This document shows, piece by piece, positions 34,301-44,300 of a DNA stretch of 64,000 nt. The stretch is taken from the NCBI RefSeq assembly GCF_030269925.1, contig NC_085111.1:7866142-7930141 (forward strand), given 5' to 3'. The stretch's first letter is position 1. The number at the start of each line of letters is the position of its first letter. The translations under genes and the position numbers were made by a program. A model generated the notes under the pieces. It ran no database searches. It was not told the DNA's origin and worked only from the letters and a program-made list of their open reading frames with translations. This DNA comes from Bombyx mori (lineage: Eukaryota > Arthropoda > Insecta > Lepidoptera > Bombycidae).

Positions 34301-37300
34301 GAAGTTTCAAGAAAAAACACCCCCGTAAAAAACAGGCCATCCTGCATGTGTTAACAATTAAATGCAGTGCTGACGCGGAGCCACATGTCAGACATTGCCG
34401 ATACACAAAACCGACCATTTCCTGGCAACGGAAGCTTCGGACATGTGTACGGGTTACAAATGCAGTGCTGACGCGGAGCCACATGTCAAACATTGCCGAG
34501 ACACAAAACCAACCATTTCCTGGCAACGGAAGCTTCGGATATGGGTAGGGGTTACAATTAGACAAAATATTAACATCCTGTCTATGGTCAGCTCAACAAC
34601 TGAAACGGCTCAACCACAAAAGAGCTATTTGCAATGGTAGTGACAATCAAAATGAATCTGAAAGTATTTCACTAGCGGTTGACCTTTCGATTTTTAAACT
34701 AAGCGATAAGTTCAAGATAACTGTCAGCTTATAATCTCTCGGGGAGATACAACATCGTAGCCGATAGGCTATCACGAGGAAATCAACCTGCGAAATGGCA
34801 CTTTTTACCACAAGTGACCACAAAAGTTTTTCGAAAGTGGGGTCATCCGGATATAAACCCATTCGCCGACCAAGATTGGATACCTTCAGCAGACCGTAGA
34901 GGATGCAACTAGCATGGAGAATTCCTCCTCTCAACCTTTTCCCCAGAGTACTGACTCACTTCAACAGTGTCTAGGGAACCTACCTGGTAGTGTTTCCAGA
35001 CTGAGCGAAAGCATTTGGGTTTCCAAGCCCTCAGATCCCGAACGCTAGATAACTCGCACGAAATCCAAAACCTGCCTCCTCCACAGGGTAAACATTAACC
35101 CGAAAGCTTAGAAACGGGGGGGGGGGGGTTGTACAAATAATAGACTGGTCTACACAGGAGAAGATTTATTGAAAATTAGCTGGTGTCAATCCACTTTGCC
35201 AGCATACTTACCAGCAACTAGAAGATGTGCATATGGTGCTACAGTTTTAAAATTGATCCTAAGTCTGCAGATGTTGCCAAATTCTGTTTTCTTTTCCGAA
35301 AAGAAAATTTTGCCTGTAAAACAATCCTTCTGCATAAAGCAGCGCTGTCGACTTTCTGTGGACAACATACATGTAGGACAGCAAACATTCTCAAGCTCTC
35401 TAATAAAAATTGCTATTCTAAAATAGCCATCGGAATAACTGAACATAATTCAACTACTTATTACAACTTTACTAAGTATAGTCCCATTCACATGAGATCC
35501 GAGAATAGTTCTAAATTGGTTTTCTTCAAACCCAGCCACCAGATCACGCCTCAAGGTAGCTTGAAGGACACCAACAACCATGTTGCTGGCTACTGGACGC
35601 AGAGTTAATAACCTTACTTTGCTAACATTTCTAAAGACAGTTTCTTTGATAAAAGAGAAAAACATCTTTCTGATACCAGTCTTTGGGTCTAAAATTGAAA
35701 TCCATTTTCGTCAATAATCTGCATAAGTGCTTTCTAAACATGAAACTAAAGACATGCCCAGTAAGATTCGTAAGGACTTTTTTCTAACTGTGTGTTGTCA
35801 CAAAAGCGGCATACCGTACTGTAAGTGGAAACTGGTCTTCGTTCAACCTTACGAGGTAGTGGCATCAACCCATCTCTAAGAAGTTGTAGATCAGCAGTAG
35901 CCTCTGAGATGGATTGATAATGAACCAATGGACGAAATACTTTCTAGAGGCAATTGCAAATCATCCAAACGTTTACAATAATTATTGCCGAATAATAGAG
36001 CTTCCTAAAGATCCTCACGATTCTTTTTTTTTCAAAACATTTACTCGTCATTTACTCATGTTGTATATACATCATTTATACAATTTATACATTTTCTTGT
36101 ATATACAAGATAAAATGTTTATTACAAACTTATAAATATTTTTTAATTATTGAATTAACATGAAAGTTAACAGCTGTGTTTTTCGATTTAATAATTATAT
36201 AAATTATGAACATTATCATTGCGCTTCATAATTTTATTATAGCTTACCTATTTCATCATAGCGTTGTGCTTAATAATTTCACCAGCAGATAACAAACACG
36301 TCTTCATAATACAATGCTGTATGTTTTCCAAAGGCACATCAATATTACGGTTTTACATAACAATAAAACCGATATTATGTGCCGAGAAGGAAAACATACA
36401 GCATTGCAGGAAGTTCTTCCTGGTGAAGACTATGAAGATCAAAGATGGCTGCGCTTCCTTTATACTTGCTGGCAGCACCTAGCGGCTAAAGATGGAACTA
36501 AATTGACTGTCTATGGTTGGACATAGACAAGGAATTTAAGCTAAGTACACACTGCTTCTTCATAATACAATGCTGTATGTTTTCCTTCTCGGCACATAAT
36601 ATCGGTTTTATTGTTATGTAAAACCGTAATATTATGATTTCGTGCCTACTCAGACATGTAGGTACTTAAATATTATGTATGTACTTTTAACTTGTTGATT
36701 CGTATTCGTAAATCTGTGATTTTTACTTTTCGAAGCACGTGAATAAGAATAGATGGATGTGATGCTGTTTATAGAACAAAATTTGTTTGAAATGTCAGAA
36801 TTACAGTTACAGCCAGCGGATTTTATAACTCTATGTTTAATGCTAAAAAAACTTACCATGTCCATGGCAGAGGCGGTGAATAAAATCCCGACCTCCTGAG
36901 CGTATCTAAACAATTCTCTGTATTGTGTATCGGAGAATTCCAAATGACTTTTGTGTTCTCCGTACGTCTTTCCCCACGAGTTTGGGTTGTCGTAAGGCCT
37001 TTCTAGATATTTTTTTGTAAATTTCTCTCCGAGACATGTCTTTTGAAACTTCACGCAGCTAGCTCCAGCTTCCTGTAATATAAAAAGTCTTTCTGCATCA
37101 ATCGGTTTTACTGTAAAATAAAAAGGTTTTTAATCCAGAATTAATATAGAAATGATTATTATCTAATGCACGTGTACCTACCCATTTCAAATTTTGTAAA
37201 TTTCAAGTTTGTAGGTGTGTTTTGTTAACGAGACTAGTAAATAATAGTATTTCATTGTTAAAAGACATCTATAAGATATAGGTAGAAGATAGTTTCATCA

Positions 37301-37905
37301 ACACATCATCTTTCAATTTAATGAATCAATAAGACAAAGTGCAATTTATATTTGGCTATTACGCAATTCGTCTTTGCTGACTAGCGCTAGCGCAGTTTAT
37401 CGGCTCATAATTTACTGTTTGTTTTATTTAGTAGGTGTTTCAATAAAGTTAACTTTTATAATAAAATCAATTTAAAAAGGTGACATAATGAATATTTTAC
37501 GGAGCATGTTTGGAATTTAACACTTTATGTGTTCACAAAGAGAATGACAACACAAACGCTTTGGATGATGTTTACATTTGTTTCACTTTAAAACCTCCTT
37601 TCACAATTTGTAGTTTTTTATTCTTTTGTAATATCTTGGTACTGCTATAAGACGGAATACAATCTTTAAAGCGATTGTAGGTTTGGATAAGTAGTGATAA
37701 CAAAAATACAATGCAACCGGAACACCTAGCAATTCCTTTGTGTGTTGTTTTTGAGTAAAAATGTAAAATCACTTACCTTAGCAGCTTTTATTAATTTTTT
37801 TGCGATCTCGATGTCACCTTGGTGATTCTGTCCCGCTTCCGCTATTATAAAACACGGATTATTGCCGCCAATTCTAATGTCATCAGTTATTTTGACTTCC
37901 ACCAT
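28320..37905 (-). CDS. NANS: sialic acid synthase (N-acetylneuraminate-9-phosphate synthase)
   Basis: It condenses phosphoenolpyruvate with N-acetylmannosamine-6-phosphate to give N-acetylneuraminate-9-phosphate in the cytosol, the committing step of sialic acid synthesis. Five exons: 37777-37905, 36857-37072, 30586-30933, 29440-29590, 28320-28525. They sum to 1,050 bp, giving 349 residues against about 359 in the human protein. The NeuB TIM-barrel spans residues about 10-280: CFIIAEAGQNHQGD near the start, IKIGSGDSNN, LIISTGMV, LLHCISAYP, VGYSGQELG, and EKHITLDKSMKGTDH, whose histidines correspond to the metal-binding region of the family. Exon 5 encodes the C-terminal SAF/antifreeze-like domain (ILYPGDVKIKVAEPKG). 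Intron 2 (5.9 kb) is largely a DIRS-like element. The NANS start lies 485 bp downstream of the HMGCL stop on the same strand. No frame damage is seen. Confidence 0.95.
28526..30585. other. NANS introns 3 and 4 outside exon 4, AT-rich; one dispersed-repeat fragment
   Basis: Apart from exon 4 (29440-29590), nothing coding is seen. About 30287-30540 resembles the 3' part of the RTE-like repeats (ACTAGCTGTATCCGTCCGC near the start, CAAGTTTCAAGTCAATCGG near the end). 28780-28860 may be a very old Bm1 trace. Confidence 0.45.
31848..32010. repeat. left inverted terminal repeat of the DIRS-like element
   Basis: From 31862 to 32010 it matches the reverse complement of 36437-36585 by eye along its whole length. 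The outer bases 31848-31861 differ from the right terminus, giving the unequal termini known from DIRS-1. Confidence 0.82.
32166..32492 (+). CDS. DIRS gag-like ORF (108 residues, remnant)
   Basis: From the ATG at 32166 the frame reads MNHASSVGGDVESSSIISER, then a Ser-rich stretch (SRSNSSSSEKEQKESLRKK), a basic patch RKKRRDSK and a short non-charged tail. A Ser/Glu-rich start followed by a Lys/Arg patch fits the first ORF of DIRS elements. It begins just inside the left terminal repeat. It is shorter than usual and ends before the RT region, so it is probably truncated. Confidence 0.5.
   Translation: MNHASSVGGDVESSSIISEREDVQARRDGDASRSNSSSSEKEQKESLRKKRRDSKVTVDLRIGSLSHQVSDVVNLIMHQLCVTIECNENCCKQIDLVNTEILTKTQQI
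33230..34060 (+). repeat. degenerate tandem array derived from the RT YLDD segment
   Basis: The motif GCTTCCATAGCATGCTCGGT followed by CGCGGAGACCTTGCGT recurs near 33242, 33391, 33568, 33668, 33776, 33881 and 33988. The last four are about 100-108 bp apart. Two subtypes alternate, one containing AGTGCTAGCTTACCTACACG and the other GTCAAATGTTAACCTACCTA, giving a higher-order period of about 210 bp. Each unit is a version of the sequence that encodes the YLDD catalytic box. Confidence 0.75.
34362..34557 (+). repeat. two-copy tandem duplication inside the DIRS-like element
   Basis: AATGCAGTGCTGACGCGGAG through CCTGGCAACGGAAGCTTCGG occurs twice in tandem with a period of about 100 bp and few differences. 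Confidence 0.75.
35169..35608 (+). pseudogene. possible DIRS tyrosine-recombinase remnant
   Basis: Two overlapping plus-strand frames sit where DIRS elements encode their tyrosine recombinase. The reading KIDPKSADVAKFCFLFRKEN and KTILLHKAALSTFC resembles the N-terminal helical domain of DIRS recombinases. I could not find the catalytic R-H-R-Y residues, and later parts are unclear. Confidence 0.4.
36301..36406. repeat. DIRS internal complementary region
   Basis: 36301-36343 is the reverse complement of the element's left edge (31848-31890). 36344-36406 is the reverse complement of the right edge (about 36568-36630). They meet at AAT|ATT, the expected circle junction. Confidence 0.82.
36437..36633. 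repeat. right inverted terminal repeat of the DIRS-like element
   Basis: Inverted copy of the left terminus with a longer outer extension (36586-36633). It ends 224 bp from the start of NANS exon 2. Confidence 0.8.
37073..37776. other. NANS intron 1, no recognised feature
   Basis: AT-rich, with normal splice borders (CTAAG|GTAAGT donor at 37777 and ATTACAG acceptor next to 37072). I see no repeats or ORFs of note. Confidence 0.5.
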
Positions 37906-38267
37906 TTTGAGCGTTCCATAAAAACAAACAAACTAAAACCAATTTCCAGTTCGACTGGATGGCTTGGAAGTATGTTCACACTATGCAATAAAGGTTTATC
38001 GACCTCTCGTTCAAGATCAAATTGGATAAATAAGGTCAGCTGTGTACATGTACAAGCGAGCGTTTTGTTGCGCGCCCGCCACACTAGTGCGAGCCCGTTC
38101 CAACCACCAACGCTGTCCGTTAGTCCGTACCCACTCTGCATGATAATATAATAATTGATAAAAACCGGTAGGTATATCGGACTGCGTTCAAGACCACTGT
38201 CATGTATTTATCGAATAGCAGATTGTAATAAATAATAAGACATCAAATAAAGCGAAATAACAAATCG

Positions 38268-38273
38268 TTTATT
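38268..38273 (-). terminator. candidate poly(A) signal of HMGCL
   Basis: AATAAA on the minus strand about 120 bp past the HMGCL stop at 38391 and upstream of the NANS coding start. Confidence 0.45.
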
Positions 38274-38390
38274 GTGTTTACTTAGATACAAAAGTAAATA
38301 TTTGTTGAGTTGTGTATGGAATAAATATCTTATCACAATTATCGAGTGTTTGTTTTTGAGCTTAAACCGCTATTGTAATATTAATTATCT

Positions 38391-41300
38391 CTATGAACAA
38401 TTACAAGACGCTAGTTTGACAATATCTCTGTAATTAGTAAATCTATCACTAATGACCCTGTTAACTTTGGATTCGGTAGGTTTTCCAAGGAAGTTGGAAA
38501 TGTATCGACCTGCTTCTATAATCTTTACTAGGTCTACGTCAGTGTTGACTCCCAGGCCATACAGGAAATAGACTAGGTCTTCGGTGGCAAGGTTACCGCT
38601 CGCGCCGCGTGCATACGGGCATCCGCCGAGTCCGGAGATGGAAGAATCTACTGTTTTAATACCAAACTGAAAAACAAAACAGGTTAAATTTATCTCAATG
38701 ACGTACGTATACAAGTTTAATACACGAGTGTTTGTCGTATTAATAAGAGTTGTTGAATTGTCGAACGAAACATGAATATCATGTTGAGATTGATGTTTGA
38801 TGAGTGGATTTTTTTAAATGAGCTAACGATGGTAGACAGGCTTACAGGAGATTTATGGAGCGTATTCGAGGTAGGCTGCAGCTTCACTGTACCTACCCCT
38901 GTTATTTTTTTCCTACCTATTCTGATAGCCTTGAGAGGCTATTTCAGCTTCGCCCTAACGTGTAGGTGAGCTCACGGGGCTCAAGCCGGAGTGGTGCTAA
39001 CACTGGCCCCAGCAAGAGCAGTGCTTCGCAGAATCTACCACCGGATCGGAAACGCGACCCACTGAGAATATCCGGCGAGAAACTCCGTGGGCTGTACTCC
39101 CCCGCCATTATTAACGTCTATGAAATACGTTGACCGCTGGCTATTAGGTGGGTTGCAAGATGATCTGCCTACGATTGTTTTAAAAAAATATCCCTGAGAC
39201 CGGAACTTATCGCTTCGCCGAGCAGAATTTTCTATAGTAAGTATAGTAAGTACTACCTAAGTGCTAGTCTGAAGGCACATTATAAAATTTTAAATAGTAA
39301 ACCAATTGTAAAAGTAATGACAAATTACGTTAGTGGCGTCTGTTATTACTTATTTTATTGGTGCCTCCGTTGATTGTCTGCTCTAATAGTCTGTGCTAGG
39401 TGAATTTAACTTATGTTTTTAGACATGTCTACTTTTTGTCATAATACCTTACCTTCGCTCATGTACATGGGTACTAGCGAAACAGCCAAGTCTCTGTTCA
39501 CTGTAATTCCAGCTGTCTCGTATATTTTTTTTATTGCTTAAAAGACGAGTACACAGCCCACTTGGTGTTAAGTGGTTACTGGAGCTCATAGACATTTAGA
39601 AAGTAAATGCGCCACCCACCTTGAGATATAAGTTCTAAGGTCTCAAGTATAGTTACAACAGCTGCCCCACCCTTCAAACCGAAACGCATTACTGCTTCAC
39701 AGCAGAAATAGGCAGGGTGGCGGTACCTATCCGTGCGGACTAACATTCCTATTCCTTCGAGTAATTAATATAAAATTCCACTGGAAACTTAAATTGAATT
39801 GTAAAATTGCACTTAAACCAGGAGGGCCAGTTGGTACACCTAGCCAATATGTAAATAAGGATATACGTGGTACGATTTAAATACTTTTCACATATTTTCT
39901 TTTCAATATACTATTTTACTATACAATAACTGTGTGGAGAGCTTAACGTCGGAGGGAAGATCTTCCACCGAGCGGGTGATATTGCTCGGTAGACCGACGG
40001 TCTTTTTTTTAAACTTTGCGTTTTATGATGTCTACCCGCCACATCACTCCCCTCCGATCACGCCGGGGTCACCAGTTGTAGGTAAACGACGATGGGAAGA
40101 TCTTCCACCGAGCGGGTGATATCGCTCGGTAGACCGACAGTTCGAATGTTGTTATTCGGAACCTCTCTGCTCTACTCTACATAATATATAAGATACATTA
40201 TGGTAGTAGATAGACAAGAAACGGGCTGTGAATCTCTTGCAGTTCATCTCCCCCGCTATAAAAATTTGGTATATGTATCAAAGGAGCCTTTGGTTGTGTT
40301 ATAAGTTTAATGTTGCATTAAAAATGATATATATGAGACAAGATATGTGTGAATTACAAAATCCTCTTCTATTTGATGATAACGGTATCAATACAAAGAA
40401 AAAAACTGTTGTTTTTATCTACATAATGCGTATTAATCTATTTCGATTAGTTTAACGCTAAGTCACGTAACAACTGAATTTAAAAGAGAGAAGCTAGAAT
40501 GTTAATGAATTAATCAATCGTCTTTTTTAATGAGCTATTGTTAACGTGTAATTACAAAATCGTTATTACATTCTAAAATCTTTTCCAACACAATGCATTC
40601 AAAAACAAATTGAATGCAGATAATGATATGGCCAGCAAGGCTGTATTACCACAATTGTTAGGTAAAGAATGCTTCAGCCCGATAAGAATACAGATAACAG
40701 CTCAGAGTGTATACTTAAAACATGTCGCTAAGAATGTAAATATTTTTAATATTTAGAGTTTGTTTAAATTTTTGTTCAAATTTTATTTCTAAATTATTAC
40801 TTGCTTTAAATAAATTGAATAGAACTACAATTCTACGATATGTTATTTGCCACGAAACGAAGTGACGACACTTACTACCTTTTACACATTTGGATACTTA
40901 TATTTTTTTTTTTTCGTAAGTCTGTTATTGTCTCTTCAATGCATGCCAATTCTATTCACCTTTTGGATGATAACTAAATATATCAACACGAGAAACACGA
41001 GGTCGCACGTACTTTGTTCCTTTTCTGTAACTTGAAGTAATCACATTCTAAATATAGTCTACATAATATGTATATGTAAAATACGATTACAATTTGAAAT
41101 GTTTAATTTGAAAAATTTTAATTATTGATAATCGACCTTGTGCTTCCAGTGTCGAGATTTATCATATCACTTTTTAAATGGCGTAGATAAGACAGGCCAA
41201 CGTACGGTCTATGGGCTGATGTTTGATACACATGTATTATAGTACATAACACACACCCTTACGGATCCATCAGATCCAATAACTCTTGCATTAGATATAT

Positions 41301-44300
41301 TCAGCTCTAACACTAGCAGCAGGCCTAGGGACCCCGGTAACCGTACTCACCGAGCTCGACAAAGAGGTCGACGTGCAACCTAACCCATGCATCAGCTCGC
41401 TGAGTTTCTCGCCGGATTTTCTCAGCGGGTCGCGATTCCGATCCGGTAGTAGATTCATACGCGAAGCAGCTGCTCTTGAGTTGTTAAGTTTCTTTCGGAG
41501 GCGCTCGGGCAGTTGTTAGCAAATCCCACCACTTTTCACTAAGGCCACCCACCTATTCGCCCATCGTGTTTGCTCACCCACCTGTTCTGGGGAAACTGGA
41601 AAGGCCTCCGGGCCACCGGTAATACTTCAATCATAAAAAAAGGTACATAACATTTAACAAACTTACTTCGAGGCCAGCTAGTAAATTGGAAAGTCCTTGT
41701 CCGTATGTGTCATGGAAGTGAAGGGCTAGTTGTTCCGGTTTTGCGACAGTGAGGATTTCATGAAGAAGTCGGCGGACGGAGCCGGCCGTGCCTACTCCAA
41801 TCGTATCACCAAGCGATACTTCATAACAGCCCATCGCAATCAATTGTTCTGTTATCTGTACCAATTATGGGTTTATTATAGCAATTCAGTTGCCTACGTA
41901 CTTATTTGAAATCAAGTATTGATACGAGATTGTAAGCTTATTCTTATTGCCAATACATAGATTTTTTATGGGGCTCTTCTGGTATAGATAGGGTTGCCGA
42001 CTATCCATATTATTTTTTACTTATTGCTTCGGAAGACAAACAAGCATGCAGCCTGACGAACTGTCGTATCGAGTCGGCCGACGTGTTTCTGAGCCTTCGA
42101 TTTGCCTCCAAGATTCCGTCGCCCGAGCGTCTTTGGGATGAGCTGCGCAGTAAGCCCCTTATCCTAAGATCGATCTCGGGAAGACATTCGACGCTTGTGC
42201 GAGTGTAAGGAAGTCGTTTAGTGGGTTGGGTCCCAAAAACACCTTTGGTCCGCGGTCTGCTTCCAACATGTGGAGACCGTCTAGCCCCATATACCAGGCG
42301 AGCCTCTTAAGCGCAGATTCCTCGAGAGAAGTTCGGCTCAAGGCCCATAAAATAAATTAAAGAAAGGAGAGTAATTTTTAGAATTTATGCCGTCGTGTAG
42401 TATATCAAAGAGAAATAACGATTCTAAAAGTATTGTATTTTAGTGCATAAGACGCTCACTGTATCAGCTGTATAATAGTAAATGAAATGCTTTTAGATAA
42501 AACATAACAAACTGTTGTTGTATGTGAGACGTTAGTTCCCGGCTCGGTAGTTTGTTTTAGCCGGTTATCGTCGCGACACACACACTGGGTCTGGACAAAC
42601 CAATCGATCCCTGGTCGGGGATGGATACGGAACTTGCCCAGCAAGGTATCCTAGGTCCCCGATGTACGTCTAGGATTCAACAAATAGTGTAAATGCACAT
42701 ACGCACCTGGGACTGCCACACGGAGCTCCTGGACGCGTGCACTGTTCTAGAATCACTAGGCCTTGTTAATGTATTATAATTTAACTTCACCCGCGGTCGT
42801 CGATTTCGGTTAAGTTTAAATGTTCTAGATTCGGTTGCGTGTTGCTCGGCTCCCGTTCGTAATCGATGTGTGTGTGCATGCGATGTAGCTTCGCTGTCAT
42901 TTGATGGATCCGAACGTGGAGATCGATTGGCGTTGTAAAATGTCAGATTTAAAATTTGCCGCGAAGACGGCACATACCGCCCACCAAAATACAAGTTATT
43001 GGATTTTCCACTAAGTTAAATGATAAAATGAAAACTAAAGAAATTACTAAAGAAACCTACATCTAAATTAAATTAAAGACAATACAATTTTAATAATTTT
43101 AGAATTTTAGTTAATCAGAATAAATAGGTAGGGGAGCTAACTTCGTTAATGGCCTAGTGTAGAATTTGCCATTGGCTGTACGGACAGTGGCAATACGAAC
43201 CACGCCATCAGGGCTGGCGTGAAGCTTGGAGACACGAGCTAAAGGCCAGTGCAACGGCATTGTACTTTCACTCTTAATCAGTACAACAGAACCATCATTC
43301 AAAGTTTCGCCCCTTCTGTTCCACTTTGCTCTCTGAGTTAGGGAATGCAGATACTCGGACTTCCAGCGTTGCCAGAAATGCCGCTGGAAACGTTGAATCA
43401 ATTGCCAGCGATTCAATCTAGACATCTGATCATCCAACAAGTTAGAATCTGGAACGGCGGTAGGTGGTTCCAGAACCAAGAAATGTCCAGGCGTTAAAAC
43501 GTTCAAATCGTTAGGATCTGAACTCAAAGAGCAAAGCGGCCGAGAATTTAGCAAAGCTTCGATTTGAACGAAAAGTGTTGTTAACTCTTCGAACGTTAAA
43601 GTTTGATTACCTATAATACGATGTAAGTGAGTTTTAGCTGCTTTAATTTGTATTTCCCATACACCTCCGAAATGTGGAGCAGAAGGGGGATTGAATTTAA
43701 ATTCAATGTTTTGAGACTCAGAAGCAGAATTCATATAAAGATTAAGGATCTTCTGAGCTCCAATAAAATTCGTACCACAATCGGAGTGTATAACATTCAC
43801 CCTACCGCGTCTCCCAACAAAACGGCGCAGGGCAGCAATAAAGGCTTCGGACGAGAGCTCACTAACCACTTCCAAATGAACTGCTTTGGTACTAAAACAT
43901 ACGAATAGGCACAAATAGGCCTTACCGATTTTGGCACCGCGATGCTTACCGAGTTTGATTTGGAATGGACCTGCGTAGTCCACGCCAACAATAGAGAATG
44001 GTTTGACTTGATTCACACGAGAAGCCGGCAAGTCACTCATGAATGGTTCCAATAATTTCGGATTAGTTTTATAACACGAAACACATTTTGACAAGCAATG
44101 ACGAATAGCACGTTTAGAAGAGAATACCCAAAACAGCTGCATCAAAAGATATTGTGTCGTTCCCAACCCAGGATGACAATTCTCTTTGTGAATTGCTTCG
44201 ATGATCATGTATGTGAACCTAGAATGACGCGGCAACAGAGCAGGATGCTTATGACTAAACTCAAGACCAGAACGAGACAAACGGCCGCCCACCCTGACAA

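Larger units (their letters stand above)
32900..34900 (+). pseudogene. DIRS reverse transcriptase/RNase H remnant, multiply frameshifted
   Basis: Recognisable pieces in order on the plus strand: FFLRKKSDGSMRPIFDFREL at about 32918-33000 (RT fingers); LPFGLASEPHLF-like residues at about 33212-33240; RVLVYLDDFLLVDQDK at about 33435-33490 (the catalytic YLDD box), followed by AVKILDYLGWHVN; TWLGI at about 34187; and an RNase H tail reading NIVADRLSRGNQPAKWHFLP and FRKWGHPDINPFADQDW at about 34750-34870. Stops and frame changes separate them. The YLDD segment is expanded into a tandem array (33230-34060). Confidence 0.75.
31848..36633 (+). mobile_element. DIRS-like retrotransposon with inverted termini and internal complementary region (degenerate)
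   Basis: Inverted terminal repeats of about 149 bp lie at 31862-32010 and 36437-36585. The left copy extends outwards about 14 bases (from ATTGATGTGCC at 31848). The right copy extends about 48 bases, to GTAAAACCGTAAT at about 36630. A segment at 36301-36406 is the reverse complement of the left edge (36301-36343) followed directly by the reverse complement of the right edge (36344-36406). This end-to-end junction is the internal complementary region that defines DIRS elements and serves their circle-forming replication. Between the termini, on the plus strand, are a gag-like ORF, reverse transcriptase and RNase H fragments, and a possible tyrosine-recombinase remnant. No target duplication is visible, as expected for a tyrosine-recombinase integrator. 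It occupies most of NANS intron 2. Confidence 0.82.

Noticed and set aside
43627..43908. Plus-strand ORFs inside 43.1-48.4 kb
   Set aside because: They are antisense shadows of the intact BEL/Pao gag-pol frame.
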